Shown: positions 1-9,514, counted from the stretch's first letter. The stretch is 64,000 bases of DNA from Hyphomicrobium sp. (GCA_019751875.1 JAIEMV010000007.1:1-64000); one strand, 5' to 3'. Made by a program: numbers and translations. The notes: generated from the sequence alone by a model not told the origin.

Positions 1-84
1 ACCTGGACCAAGCCCGCCGTTCGCGAGCAGGAAGTCGGCCTCGAAGTCACGTCGTACCTGCCGGCTGAGATCGACGTTATCTAA
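1..84 (+). CDS. pqqA: PQQ precursor peptide PqqA (5' end cut by window edge)
   Basis: Frame 1 is open from the first base to TAA at 82-84 and reads TWTKPAVREQEVGLEVTSYL followed by PAEIDVI. This is the PqqA pattern: a Trp/Lys/Pro start, a Gly-Leu/Met-Glu-Val-Thr-x-Tyr core and an Ala-Glu tail. If one Met is missing, the Glu and Tyr of EVTSY fall at residues 16 and 20, the pair known to be cross-linked by PqqE to build pyrroloquinoline quinone. Only the initiator and upstream signals are missing. A perfect hairpin lies about 30 bp downstream, and the next gene is unrelated, so pqqB-E are not adjacent on this side. PQQ is the cofactor of methanol and glucose dehydrogenases. Confidence 0.9.
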   Translation, partial: TWTKPAVREQEVGLEVTSYLPAEIDVI

Positions 85-113
85 CGTCACTTTGCCAAAG
101 CGGTTAAACGGTG

Positions 114-135
114 CGGCGGCCCTAACGGGCCGCCG
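114..135 (+). terminator. Hairpin downstream of pqqA
   Basis: A perfect 9-bp stem (CGGCGGCCC at 114-122, GGGCCGCCG at 127-135) closes a TAAC loop. It is followed by TTACTGTTT, a weak T-rich tail. It starts 30 bp after the pqqA stop and could be an intrinsic terminator or an mRNA-stabilising hairpin that keeps the small pqqA transcript abundant. Confidence 0.6.
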
Positions 136-232
136 TTACTGTTTATGGGCTGCCCGAACCTCCCGGCGTCTCGATCCTGTCGATCCCGTTTGGTAGGCTG
201 ACGCCGAATCGGCCTTCACTTCCCGGTAGACG

Positions 233-904
233 GTGGCTAAGTGCATGAAACGTCTCGAACAACTTGGACGCCCCGCAGCTTTAGACGACGTTGCGCGGCT
301 GTTTGCTGAGCGGGTGGCCGCAGCAGACCTCGAAGGATGCGGCCCATTCCGCGATTGGGTTGAGCAGATCCTCGTCGATCACCCGGAAAAGAAGGCGCTT
401 GTTTTAGATCCTGGCGCGCTGATCGAGGACGACCTCATTCTGGAAACGGATGCGGAGCCCTTTACCGACGGTTTTAGCTGCATCGTGGCGCTGGGTGACC
501 TCATCGTGACCGGCCGGATTTTCAATTCAGATGTCGAGAGCGGACCATCGTTGCTGGTTGCCGGCAGCCTGAAGGCAGGCGATATCATAAAGGCGGCCTC
601 CGCGGTCGTGGTGCTGGGGTCCGTCACTGTCGATCGGTTGGTTGTTTGTGACGGTGACAACGGGGTCTTCCTCGTTGGAGGCAATCTCAGTGGTGAAGCG
701 CTGATCGACTGCGACCATGAGATTTTGGTGGTCGGCGACGTGACCGCGACGATCGCTAGCGATGATCTGGGAAATATGCGCGAACTTCTCGTTGCCGAGG
801 TCTTCGAGGACCCCGAGGATGCCTCCAACGAATGGCCTGAAGGGGATCTGATCCGGGAGCGATTGCTTGCCGGATTGCCGGTTTTGCGAACGACGGCCGG
901 CTGA
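233..904 (+). CDS. Hypothetical protein with polymer-forming (bactofilin-like) beta-helix repeats
   Basis: The product is 223 aa, with no signal peptide or membrane segment. Residues about 80-175 contain short repeats of the form hydrophobic-G-(D/S)-(L/V)-x-V (VALGDLIVTGRI, LLVAGSLKAGDI, VVLGSVTVDRLV, FLVGGNLSGEAL, LVVGDVTATI). Such spacing suggests a right-handed beta-helix like bactofilin or MinC C-terminal domains. The N-terminal 60 residues look helical and the C-terminus is acidic. The start is GTG at 233; an in-frame ATG at 245 is an alternative. No family was recognised with certainty, and the function is unknown. It stands alone between pqqA and the PodJ-like gene. Confidence 0.75.
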   Translation: MAKCMKRLEQLGRPAALDDVARLFAERVAAADLEGCGPFRDWVEQILVDHPEKKALVLDPGALIEDDLILETDAEPFTDGFSCIVALGDLIVTGRIFNSDVESGPSLLVAGSLKAGDIIKAASAVVVLGSVTVDRLVVCDGDNGVFLVGGNLSGEALIDCDHEILVVGDVTATIASDDLGNMRELLVAEVFEDPEDASNEWPEGDLIRERLLAGLPVLRTTAG

Positions 905-1198
905 GTTTTTGCGAATCACCGACGGCATTTTCATTTTCGCCGGGCCTTTGGGACCGGCTGGCGATCGCATGTGCGCGATCAAAGCCCCGTAAAACGGCGA
1001 TTTTTAAACTCTGGGGCAAGGCTTAACCGCCCGTTTACTACGGGCTGAGACCTTCGTCGCAAGGGGTCATCTCCCGTTCCGCGTGAAGACCGCTGTAGCA
1101 ACTGCCCCGCGCACGCGATCACCGGACCACCCTCATTCCGACCGATCTTGACTGCTCGGGCCCAGCCGTCGCCGCGCGCGACCCGAAGGACACGTGAA

Positions 1199-4150
1199 AT
1201 GTCGAGAACGGAACCCGGGTACCAGGATTCTGAAACTGCCGCGACCGACGCGCGCGAGCCCGGGTTTCCCGCCGAACTCTGGTCGCTCCTGAAAACCATT
1301 TCAAACCAGATCGACGAGGCCGATCAGCGCCACACAGGTCTGCTGCAGGATTTGCGTGACCGGCTGGCCATACTGAGCCTTGAGGCGGAAGATGTCCGCG
1401 CGTCCGTTCCCGCAAGCGCCGCGCCGGTTTACGATCGGATTGAAAGCGGACTTGCCGCGCTCGCGCAGCGGATCGACGCGATGGACGAGAGCGTCGAACC
1501 GGTATCGCCCGCGTATGCCGCGCCGGCTGCTCTCCGGTCGGCCGCGCAATCAGCCGGTATGGACGAGCGCACAACGGCTGCGCACACGATCGATCCGTTT
1601 GACGTCGTCGGTGACGACGAGGGTGATAGAGCGCCGTGGGATGCTTCAGACGCCGAAGCCTTAACGCGTATCTACGAGGAAAGTGACGCGGCGCTCGTGC
1701 GGACCTCTCCACGCTCAGAGACCCCCTCGCGTGATACCGCCGATGCGCCCGACACGGCGTCTGCCTTGGCGGGACAGGCAGCGATGCAGGCTTATGCCGA
1801 TGAGGCGACAAGTCATGGCGCCGGGGCTCTCCTCGACGACCGGGCGTGGCTCGATCAGCGTTTGTCGGATATTGCGCTGCGAATTGAACAGTCACTGGCG
1901 GACATGCGGCCCGACTTAAGCGTGGACAGTCTCGGCGTGCGCTTTGACGCCTTCGAGGAGCGGATGGGGTCTGTGCTCGGAGATGTCGCGACTCGGACGG
2001 ACGTCGAGAGCCTGCGTCTGCTCGAAACCCAAATCCTCGAACTTGCGTCGCATCTCGAGCAGACGGAGCGCCAGCTGGGACGTTTGGACGGGATTGAAGA
2101 GCAGCTTCAGGCCGTCATCGATCATCTGTCAGCAGATTTTGCATCAGGCGGGCAAACTGCCACCGCGACGGCGCCGGATCTGAAATCGCTCGCCAGTGCC
2201 ACCGCGGAAGAAGTGGCGCAGCGCTTCGCATCTTCGATGGGCGCGGCTTCGGAGGACGCCCGTATCGACGAGCTTGGATCTCTCCTGCGCAGCATGATCC
2301 ATGACCGCCGCCAGTCGGATGAGCAGACCTATACGATGCTCGATACGGTGCAGCAGGCGATGATCCGTCTTCTCGACCGGATCGACGCTTTGGAAGCTTC
2401 TCAAGTCCATGCTCACCAATCGCGGATTTCCGGGGCACATCCGGTTCCGATGATGCCGGCATCATCCGAAGCGGCAGCTGACGTCGTTCATGATTTCGGC
2501 GCGCCGGAGCACAGCGAGCCTTCACCAACACTGGGCAATGCTCATTCATCTGTCGCCGCGGCTCAGCCCCTCATGGCCGCTGCACAAGTCCCAAGTGCAG
2601 AAGTATCGACCGTCGATAAGCTGCGTCAGGAATTCATCGCGGATGCGCAGCGGGCCAAAATGCGCGCTGCAGCCGCTAGCGATGGCGTGGCGGAAGCCGG
2701 CATCCCCCCGGTGAGCGCAGCGTTGGCACGCGCGATGCGCGGCCAGACTCGTGGTCCGGCGCAACCATCGGTTGCCACTCCGGATGCCATTGCGACCGGC
2801 GGGTCGTCACGCAAGCAGCGACTTACAGCTCTGGCATTGTGCCTCGTCATTGCTGTCAGTGGTGCTGCGTTGCTCTCGAAACGGTCAAAGACCCCTGCGT
2901 CGGTCGAGCCCGTAGCCGTCACAGAAACGATGCCGGCCATAGCGGCGCCGGCTCCGACCAACCCAGTTTCGGCGGCCCAGAGTGATGGCGAATCCATCGA
3001 CGTTCCCGCGGCTGAAGCTCCGGCACCTGCGCCTACCGAAGGGGCAGGCTTCGAAATTCCCGCCGAACCCGCAGATACAGTTCCGGCTCCCATACCTGAA
3101 GCGGCCGCACCTCAAGCTAGCGGTGAAGCGCCGGCCGGCGGCGATCTGCTGCAAAATCGCTTGGAGCACGCTCCGGACGCTCAGCGACCGGCCCCGCAAG
3201 GAATCATTCTGCAGGACGGTGCACGTAAGCCGACCGCTCCGGAACTCGTGCATCTGCAGTCGCAGCAGAACGTGGCCGCCCTGTCTTCGCGGCTTGGAGA
3301 CAATGCATCGCGGCTTTCCCCGGCCGACCTCATGCCAGAAGAAGTTGCAAAGTATTCGGTTTCGTCGATTAGCGCTTCAGCTGGTGACTTGGAGCAGTTT
3401 CAGGCCATGCCAGCATCGCTCTCGGTAGCGGCGCTTCCCGGCGGGAACGTCGATGCTCCCGTATCGAGCGGCTCGAAGATGACAAGACACTTGTCGCTGC
3501 CGCCCGCCACCGTGGGGCCGCTTTCTCTGAGGCTCGCAGCGGCAAATGGCGATCCGTCGGCGGCGTTCGAAGTTGGCGCGCGGCTCGCCGAAGGCAAGGG
3601 AACGAACCAGAACTTCGCGGAGGCCATAACCTGGTACCAAAAGTCGGCCGCGCAGGGTTTCGCACAGGCGCAGTATCGCCTCGGTACGCTGTATGAGCGT
3701 GGCCTCGGCGTGAAGGCCGATATTGCGCGCGCCCAGAGCTGGTATCGGCGGGCCGCGGAACAGGGTCACATCAAGGCAATGCACAATCTCGCGGTGCTGA
3801 GTGCGGGACGCAGTACAGGATCTCCCGATTACATTACGGGCGCACGCTGGTTTACAAGTGCTGCTGAGTACGGCCTCTCCGATAGCCAATACAATCTGGC
3901 AGTCTTGCACGAAAATGGACTGGGGGTCGCCAAGGATCCGGTCCAGGCCTTCAAATGGTATGCGCTAGCCGCGCGGTCAGGGGATGTCGAGGCCGCGCGT
4001 CGGCGTGATGCTCTCAAAGCTCAATTAACGGCTGACCAACGGTTACAAGCCGACAGCCAGGTGGCTTTATTCGTGCCGAAGCGGAGCGTGCCAATTGTTA
4101 ATGACGCCCGTGTGGCTGGCGAGGATTGGAAGAAGCGCCAAGCGAGCTGA
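1199..4150 (+). CDS. PodJ-like polar localization protein with Sel1 repeats
   Basis: The start is taken at ATG 1199, preceded by GAAGGA; the frame is open further upstream to a TTG at 1148. The 983-aa product has a long acidic, Ala/Glu/Asp-rich N-terminal cytoplasmic region with likely coiled coils, one transmembrane helix near residues 541-560 (LTALALCLVIAVSGAALL), a Pro/Ala-rich periplasmic linker, and four Sel1-type repeats at about 775-945 (AAxxGxxxAxxxLGxxYxxGxGVxxD pattern). This architecture matches alphaproteobacterial PodJ, which organises the cell pole and septum in budding or stalked bacteria. The PodJ-type C-terminal peptidoglycan-binding domain is not evident. The roughly 300 bp upstream holds no recognisable gene. 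Confidence 0.8.
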   Translation: MSRTEPGYQDSETAATDAREPGFPAELWSLLKTISNQIDEADQRHTGLLQDLRDRLAILSLEAEDVRASVPASAAPVYDRIESGLAALAQRIDAMDESVEPVSPAYAAPAALRSAAQSAGMDERTTAAHTIDPFDVVGDDEGDRAPWDASDAEALTRIYEESDAALVRTSPRSETPSRDTADAPDTASALAGQAAMQAYADEATSHGAGALLDDRAWLDQRLSDIALRIEQSLADMRPDLSVDSLGVRFDAFEERMGSVLGDVATRTDVESLRLLETQILELASHLEQTERQLGRLDGIEEQLQAVIDHLSADFASGGQTATATAPDLKSLASATAEEVAQRFASSMGAASEDARIDELGSLLRSMIHDRRQSDEQTYTMLDTVQQAMIRLLDRIDALEASQVHAHQSRISGAHPVPMMPASSEAAADVVHDFGAPEHSEPSPTLGNAHSSVAAAQPLMAAAQVPSAEVSTVDKLRQEFIADAQRAKMRAAAASDGVAEAGIPPVSAALARAMRGQTRGPAQPSVATPDAIATGGSSRKQRLTALALCLVIAVSGAALLSKRSKTPASVEPVAVTETMPAIAAPAPTNPVSAAQSDGESIDVPAAEAPAPAPTEGAGFEIPAEPADTVPAPIPEAAAPQASGEAPAGGDLLQNRLEHAPDAQRPAPQGIILQDGARKPTAPELVHLQSQQNVAALSSRLGDNASRLSPADLMPEEVAKYSVSSISASAGDLEQFQAMPASLSVAALPGGNVDAPVSSGSKMTRHLSLPPATVGPLSLRLAAANGDPSAAFEVGARLAEGKGTNQNFAEAITWYQKSAAQGFAQAQYRLGTLYERGLGVKADIARAQSWYRRAAEQGHIKAMHNLAVLSAGRSTGSPDYITGARWFTSAAEYGLSDSQYNLAVLHENGLGVAKDPVQAFKWYALAARSGDVEAARRRDALKAQLTADQRLQADSQVALFVPKRSVPIVNDARVAGEDWKKRQAS

Positions 4151-4212
4151 TACGGCTTGAGAAAAAGCGGCATTCGCGCCACGCTGGAGCGCTGCCGGTC
4201 ACGTTACCCACG

Positions 4213-4244
4213 GGAGCCGGTGGCATCAGCCGTCCGGCTCCTTT
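4213..4244 (+). terminator. Hairpin after the PodJ-like gene
   Basis: GGAGCCGG (4213-4220) pairs with CCGGCTCC (4234-4241) across a 13-nt loop and is followed by TTTA. It lies about 60 bp past the stop codon of the Sel1 protein. The T-tract is short, so termination strength is uncertain. Confidence 0.45.
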
Positions 4245-4312
4245 ACGTTGGGGTACGCATTTTGCTGTGGCCGACATGACCGCAGCGTCATCGCATGAGC
4301 GCCCTACATCTC

Positions 4313-5239
4313 ATGAACATTTATCTACCCATTGCGGAAATGTCCGAGAGCGTCTTCGTTCTGCTCGGCATGGGTGCGGCGGTCGGTTTTATCTCGGGGT
4401 TGTTTGGGGTCGGTGGCGGATTTCTGATTACACCGCTTCTGATCTTCACGGGCGTGCCCGCTCCCGTTGCGGTGGGGACGTCCACAGCGCAACTCGTGGC
4501 CTCGTCGGTTTCAGGGGCGGTCGCGCAGTACAATCGGAACAACGTCGATATCAAGCTCGGGGTGGTGCTTCTGGGCGGCGGGTTCCTAGGGACGGTGATC
4601 GGCGTCGGCGTGGTGCAAATTCTGCGTCAGGCAGGGCAATTCGATCTCTTCATCGCGCTATGTTACGTGCTGTTTCTGGGCGTCATCGGCACCCTTATGA
4701 TGATCGAGAGCCTGCAGACGGTTTGGAAGGCGCGCGGCGGTGTAACGCCGTCTATGCGCCGGCCCGGCGAACACAGCTGGGTGCATGGCTTGCCGATGAA
4801 GATGCGGTTCCAACGGTCCAAGCTGTACATTAGTGCCATTCCGCCGTTTCTGATCGGGGCGTTCGTCGGGTTTCTGGCAGCGATCATGGGCGTCGGTGGC
4901 GGTTTTGTGATGGTGCCCGCACTCATCTACTTGCTCCGCGTTCCCACGAACGTGGTGGTGGGTACGTCATTGTTTCAAACCGTTTTCGTTGCGGCGGCTG
5001 CCACCATTCTCCACGCTGGCACGCTTATATCCGTCGATCTGGTGCTGGCGACGATCCTGATGATCGGGGGAGTCATCGGTGCGCAGTTCGGGGCGTCGGC
5101 CGGCAGTCAACTCAAGGGGGAGCAACTGAGATTACTGCTTGCGGGCATCGTTCTGCTCGTTTGCCTGCGGCTTGGCTGGGATCTTGTGATCACTCCGTCC
5201 GAAATCTATTCGCTCGCATCGCCGGCAGGTGGTTCATGA
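4313..5239 (+). CDS. TSUP family anion exporter (TauE/SafE type)
   Basis: This is a membrane permease of the sulfite exporter TauE/SafE (TSUP) family. The N-terminus MNIYLPIAEM is characteristic of one subfamily, which is why ATG 4313 is preferred over the in-frame ATG at 4295. Duplicated halves each carry the hallmark glycine motif (GLFGVGGGFLITPLL early, IMGVGGGFVMVPALI in the second half), with eight or so hydrophobic helices in 308 aa. The stop overlaps the start of the next gene (ATGA), so the two are translationally coupled. Substrates in the family include sulfite, sulfonates and other organic anions; the exact substrate is not visible. A coupled TIGR02186 protein is the usual partner of this subfamily. 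Confidence 0.88.
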   Translation: MNIYLPIAEMSESVFVLLGMGAAVGFISGLFGVGGGFLITPLLIFTGVPAPVAVGTSTAQLVASSVSGAVAQYNRNNVDIKLGVVLLGGGFLGTVIGVGVVQILRQAGQFDLFIALCYVLFLGVIGTLMMIESLQTVWKARGGVTPSMRRPGEHSWVHGLPMKMRFQRSKLYISAIPPFLIGAFVGFLAAIMGVGGGFVMVPALIYLLRVPTNVVVGTSLFQTVFVAAAATILHAGTLISVDLVLATILMIGGVIGAQFGASAGSQLKGEQLRLLLAGIVLLVCLRLGWDLVITPSEIYSLASPAGGS

Positions 5240-6117
5240 GCCGTCGGGTCATGATCCTCTTGCTCATCCTCGCGGCAGCAGCTGCGGGCGTTGTCGTGCC
5301 TGTGTTCCATGAGCCGTCAGCTTTCGCGCAAGCACCACCGTCCAAAGCCAAAAAGAGGGCGCCAGCGCCACCCATTGCTCCGCCAAGTCTGCCGCCGGAG
5401 ACAGTGGAGGCCGATGTCTCGACGCGCACCATTGCGGTGACCTCCGGGTACTCCGGCGCCGAGATTCTTGTTTTCGGCACGATCGAGAACAGCAGGCAGC
5501 CGAGTGCGGAATCGGGCTTTTATGATGTCGTGGTGGTGGTAGAGGGTGCGCCGGAAGCGTTGATGGTGCGCAAGAAAGGCCGCGTTGCAGGCTTGTGGGT
5601 CAATACGTCGACATTCAACTTCAACGCCGTGCCGAGCTATTACGCGGTCGCGTCCACGCGGCCCCTCGAGGAATTTGCGGACGCAACGATCCTCGATGAG
5701 AATGGAATCGGGCTCGATGCGGTGAGGATGGCGGCGGCAGCCGATTCTGCGATCAGGGTGTCAAGCGAGGACCTCATCGCCTACAAGTCGGCGGTGACGC
5801 GATTGAAGCAATCGGCGAGCCTTTTCAAGCGGGATGACTATGGCGTGGTCTTCACGGGGCGCAGTTTGTTCCGGGCAACGATCGGGCTGCCCGCAACGGT
5901 ACCCGTTGGCCCTTTGACGGCCCGCGTCTTTCTGTTTCACGAAGGCAAACTGCTGAGCCGGTATCAGTCGCGTGTCGTTTTGGAGCGCGAGGGAATTGAG
6001 CGGTGGCTCTATGCGTTCGCTTTCGAGCGGCCGTTTCTCAACGGCATGGTGGCGGTGCTGCTGGCCCTTGCGACGGGACTGCTCGCATCGGCCGTCTTCC
6101 GTCGCCGCATCGCATAA
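5236..6117 (+). CDS. TIGR02186-family exported protein, partner of the TSUP exporter
   Basis: ATG 5236 overlaps the TSUP stop codon. The 293-aa product begins with a signal sequence (hydrophobic MILLLILAAAAAGVVVPVF, then Ala-Gln), has a periplasmic beta-rich region, and ends with a transmembrane helix just before Arg-Arg-Arg. This layout, and the invariable location behind a TSUP permease, fits the TIGR02186 family, thought to assist the permease. No enzymatic motif is visible. The gene is convergent with pdeM, only 9 bp away. Confidence 0.8.
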   Translation: MSRRVMILLLILAAAAAGVVVPVFHEPSAFAQAPPSKAKKRAPAPPIAPPSLPPETVEADVSTRTIAVTSGYSGAEILVFGTIENSRQPSAESGFYDVVVVVEGAPEALMVRKKGRVAGLWVNTSTFNFNAVPSYYAVASTRPLEEFADATILDENGIGLDAVRMAAAADSAIRVSSEDLIAYKSAVTRLKQSASLFKRDDYGVVFTGRSLFRATIGLPATVPVGPLTARVFLFHEGKLLSRYQSRVVLEREGIERWLYAFAFERPFLNGMVAVLLALATGLLASAVFRRRIA

Positions 6118-6126
6118 GCTGCAACA

Positions 6127-6855
6127 TCAATCCGGACGAAGTAGCCGGGGCGCTACCGGATAGAGGCCTTCCTGACCGAGCATCCAAACGGCCATTCCGT
6201 CGGATCCGAAGAGGGGTTCGAATGCGTCATCCAGGATGTTGAGGCCGCCCGTATAGGTGCCGAAAGCGGGCATCACGAGGCGAAGACCGTTGGCGACGAA
6301 GCAGGGGCGGCGGAAGCTGTAGCCATGCAGCGAAAGTTTTGCCGCAGGATGCAGGTGTGCGGCGATCTCGTGCGTGACGCGGCCATTGGAAGGTTCGTGG
6401 CGGAAGGTAAGGCCTTCGACGACGAGTTCGTCACGCACGTGGCCGCCGAGGTCGCGGGAGATTTTCGGGTCATGGTTGCCCGTAATCCAAATCCATTCGC
6501 GATCTTCCTGTAGGATGCGCAGGCTATCGCGGTCTTCTTCTGAAAGCCGCGATGCGCCGGTTTCGTCGTGGAGGCTGTCGCCAAGTGCGATGACGGTCTG
6601 CGCCTGATAACGGTCGATCGCTTCGGCGAGACGGCTCAGGGTTTCGCGGGTGTCGTAGGGCGGAAGCATAATGCCCTTGCGAGCAAAGGAAGACCCTTTC
6701 TCAAGATGAAGATCGGCGACGATGAGCGCGTCTTCGGCCGGCCAGTAGAGCGCGCCGGAGTAATCTGCGCGAAACGACTTGCCACAGATTGAGACAGGCT
6801 GGTCATTGAATTCTCCGGCGTCTAGGCGCTCGGGCTTTAGGGCGAGGATCGCCAT
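6127..6855 (-). CDS. pdeM: Ligase-associated DNA damage response endonuclease PdeM
   Basis: This 242-aa metallophosphoesterase carries the motif series of the family: DLH (D48, H50), GDSLHD (D93), GNHD (126-129) and a late HLH (H167, H169). PdeM belongs to a small bacterial DNA-repair cassette together with an Lhr-like helicase, an exonuclease and an ATP-dependent ligase. Here it starts inside the 3' end of the helicase gene (53-nt overlap), so it is the downstream member of the operon. The ligase and exonuclease genes are not in this window. Confidence 0.88.
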   Translation of the reverse strand: MAILALKPERLDAGEFNDQPVSICGKSFRADYSGALYWPAEDALIVADLHLEKGSSFARKGIMLPPYDTRETLSRLAEAIDRYQAQTVIALGDSLHDETGASRLSEEDRDSLRILQEDREWIWITGNHDPKISRDLGGHVRDELVVEGLTFRHEPSNGRVTHEIAAHLHPAAKLSLHGYSFRRPCFVANGLRLVMPAFGTYTGGLNILDDAFEPLFGSDGMAVWMLGQEGLYPVAPRLLRPD

Positions 6856-9514
6856 TGGATTTGTGTTCCCCCGTCATCGTATTTGGTCGAACAGGCTCTT
6901 CAGGCATATCGCCGGTCGTTGCGGCGCGAATGAGATCTTCAGCCGCCTCGCGCAACAAGTCTTCGCGCGCAAAGCGGGCCACCGGCTCTTTTCCGATCTC
7001 CAGAAGGATTGGGACAGACAATGGCGACACACGGTGCAAAGCTTGATGCCTGATTCGGCCTTTGATGCGGCTGAGGAACTGACCCAGGCGGCGGATGTCG
7101 AGTAGGCCCGCCGCTGCGTCGTTCCAGGCTGCTTCGAGCAGGATGTGCCCGGGCTCGTGTTTTCTCAAGACGTCGTAGACGAGATCTGTGGACATTGTGA
7201 CCTGGCGGCCGGTCTTCTCGCGACCGGGATGGCGGCGTTCGATCAACCCGGCGATGACGGCGCAGTAGCGGAAGGTTCTTTTCATGAGCAGGCTTTCTGC
7301 GAGCCATGCGTCGAGGTCGTCGCCAAGAATATCTTCTTCGAGCAACCTTTCGAGGTCGAGCTTGCCTTCGGCGACCATCGCGGAGAGGTCGCAAGCGGCC
7401 CACACGGAAAGACCGTAGTCGTTGGCGACGAAGCCGAGCGGTTTGGCACCCCAGCGGTCCAGGCGACGGGTGATGAGCATGCCGAGGGTTTGATGCGCGC
7501 GACGGCCTTCGAAGGGGTAGATCACCATGTGGTGGCGGGAGCCGCGGGGAAAGGTTTCGATCAGCACTTCGTCAGAATCAGGGATTGCAGACTTATCCTG
7601 CTGCAGAGCCAGCCACTCCGCCACGGGCAGCGGCAGGTTTGACCAGGATTGTGGATCGGCAATCATGGCGCGGACGCGTTGGGCGAGGTGGGTCGAGAGC
7701 GGGAACTTGCCGCCGTTGTAGCTCGGGATCATGGCGTCGGGAGCATTCGAGCGCGAGCAGTAAGCCTCGGTCTCCTGCATTCCCTCGAAGCGGAGGATCT
7801 CACCTGCGAACACAAAGGTGTCGCCGGGGGAGAGTTGTTCGACGAAGTATTCCTCGACTTCGCCGAGCACACGTCCACCGGTGAAACCTGACGGCTGACC
7901 ATTCGCTTTGGATCGCGCGCGCGTCAGGCGCAGCTTGATCATCGGGCTTTCAACGATGGTTCCGACGTTGAGGCGGTACTGGTTTGCAAGGCTTGGATGG
8001 GCAAGGCGCAGCTTGCCATCATCGGTGAGGCGCAGGCGGGCGAAGCGTTCGTAGGCGCGCAGCGCGTATCCGCCGGTTGCAACGAAATCGAGAATGCGAT
8101 CGAAGGTTTTGCGATCGAGGCGAGCATAGGGCAGAGCGGATCGAACTTCGGCGAAGAGGTCGTCAGCGTCGAAGGGCGCCGAGCAGGCCATGCCCATGAC
8201 ATGCTGGGCCAGGACGTCGAGGGCGCCGTTGCGATCGACGATGGCGTCTTGTTCGCCAGCCGCGGCAGCTTCCAGTGCGGCTCGACATTCCAAGACTTCG
8301 AAACGGTTCGCGGGGACGAGAAGCGCTTTCGATGGCTCGTCGAGGCGATGGTTGGCGCGACCAACGCGCTGGATGAGACGGCTCGCGCCCTTCGGGGCGC
8401 CGATGTTGACGACGAGGTCGACGTCTCCCCAATCGATGCCGAGATCCAGCGTCGAGGTCGCAACCACGGCCTTGATCGCACCAGCAGACATGGCGACTTC
8501 GACCTTGCGACGCTGCTCGGCCGAGAGGGAACCGTGGTGCAAAGCGATCGGGAGGGCGTCGTCGTTGATGCGCCAGAGCTCTTGAAAGACCAGTTCGGCC
8601 TGCATGCGCGTATTGACGAAGACAAGCGACAGCCGGTGAGCCTTGATTGCTTGGTACACGGTGCCGAGTGCGTAGCGGGCGGAGTGGCCGCCCCATGGCA
8701 CAGGGTCGTCCTGTTCGAGGATGGTGATATCTGGGGCGACGCCGGGGGGCGTGATCACAACATCGGCGAGGCGGGTGGCTTCGTCGGGTATTGTCTGATC
8801 TGCGAGGTAGGCGCGCAGTTCGGCCGGGCGGGCGACCGTGGCGGAGAGGCCGATCATCATGAGGTTCGGCGCAAGCCGGCGGAGACGGGTGAGGTCGAGC
8901 GCCAGCAGATCGCCGCGCTTGGAGGTGGCAAGCGTGTGCAGTTCATCGAGGATGACAGTATCGAGAGCGCCGAACAGGTGGGGCGCGTCTTCGTGGCTGA
9001 GGAGCAGGGCGAGTTGCTCGGGCGTCGTCATCAGGATATCGGGCGGGGACTGCCGCTGTCGCTGGCGTCTGGCGGCGGACGTGTCGCCGGAACGGGTCTC
9101 GCACTTGATCGGAAGCCTCATGTCGGCGATGGGCGCCATAAGGTTGCGGGCGATGTCGACGGCCAGCGCTTTCAAGGGTGAGATGTAAAGTGTGTGCAGC
9201 CGGCGGCCGGGGGCGTTGGCGCGCCTGCGGCGGGCCGTAAGTGAGATCAGGCTTGGCAGGAAGCCGGAGAGTGTCTTGCCGGCCCCGGTGGGAGCAATCA
9301 GCAGGGTGGAACGCCGCGCCGCTGCCTTTTCTATGAGTGCCAGTTGATGGAGCCGCGGTTGCCAGCCCTTGGCTTCAAACCAGCCAGCGAAGGGGGCAGG
9401 CAATGATTGGCTAGCTGACTGCACGGCGGGCTGGCGCTTGGCGGCCGAAGTTGGTCGCTGGGGCGCTTCGCCATGCGGTCTTTTCTTGCGGAGCGCTTCG
9501 GGGGACGCGGACAT
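6803..9514 (-). CDS. Ligase-associated DNA damage response DEXH-box helicase (Lhr family)
   Basis: This 903-aa superfamily 2 helicase has a Walker A in LLIAPTGAGKT (K80), motif II DELH (190-193), motif III LSAT, a helicase C domain with VATSTLDLGIDWG and QRVGRANHR, and the long winged-helix/beta-barrel C-terminal region typical of Lhr-core proteins. Lhr helicases unwind DNA and RNA:DNA hybrids in the 3'-5' direction. The N-terminal about 40 residues are basic, Ala/Ser/Gln-rich and probably disordered. It is the first gene of the lhr-pdeM pair. Another start downstream is possible because the first 40 residues are not conserved in character. Confidence 0.9.
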   Translation of the reverse strand: MSASPEALRKKRPHGEAPQRPTSAAKRQPAVQSASQSLPAPFAGWFEAKGWQPRLHQLALIEKAAARRSTLLIAPTGAGKTLSGFLPSLISLTARRRRANAPGRRLHTLYISPLKALAVDIARNLMAPIADMRLPIKCETRSGDTSAARRQRQRQSPPDILMTTPEQLALLLSHEDAPHLFGALDTVILDELHTLATSKRGDLLALDLTRLRRLAPNLMMIGLSATVARPAELRAYLADQTIPDEATRLADVVITPPGVAPDITILEQDDPVPWGGHSARYALGTVYQAIKAHRLSLVFVNTRMQAELVFQELWRINDDALPIALHHGSLSAEQRRKVEVAMSAGAIKAVVATSTLDLGIDWGDVDLVVNIGAPKGASRLIQRVGRANHRLDEPSKALLVPANRFEVLECRAALEAAAAGEQDAIVDRNGALDVLAQHVMGMACSAPFDADDLFAEVRSALPYARLDRKTFDRILDFVATGGYALRAYERFARLRLTDDGKLRLAHPSLANQYRLNVGTIVESPMIKLRLTRARSKANGQPSGFTGGRVLGEVEEYFVEQLSPGDTFVFAGEILRFEGMQETEAYCSRSNAPDAMIPSYNGGKFPLSTHLAQRVRAMIADPQSWSNLPLPVAEWLALQQDKSAIPDSDEVLIETFPRGSRHHMVIYPFEGRRAHQTLGMLITRRLDRWGAKPLGFVANDYGLSVWAACDLSAMVAEGKLDLERLLEEDILGDDLDAWLAESLLMKRTFRYCAVIAGLIERRHPGREKTGRQVTMSTDLVYDVLRKHEPGHILLEAAWNDAAAGLLDIRRLGQFLSRIKGRIRHQALHRVSPLSVPILLEIGKEPVARFAREDLLREAAEDLIRAATTGDMPEEPVRPNTMTGEHKSNGDPRPKARAPRRRRIQ

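Noticed and set aside
7997-9181. A long + strand open frame (394 codons) opposite the Lhr helicase gene
   Set aside because: It mirrors the helicase codons on the other strand, lacks a ribosome-binding site, and reads as Gly/Glu/Arg-rich noise without a recognisable domain.
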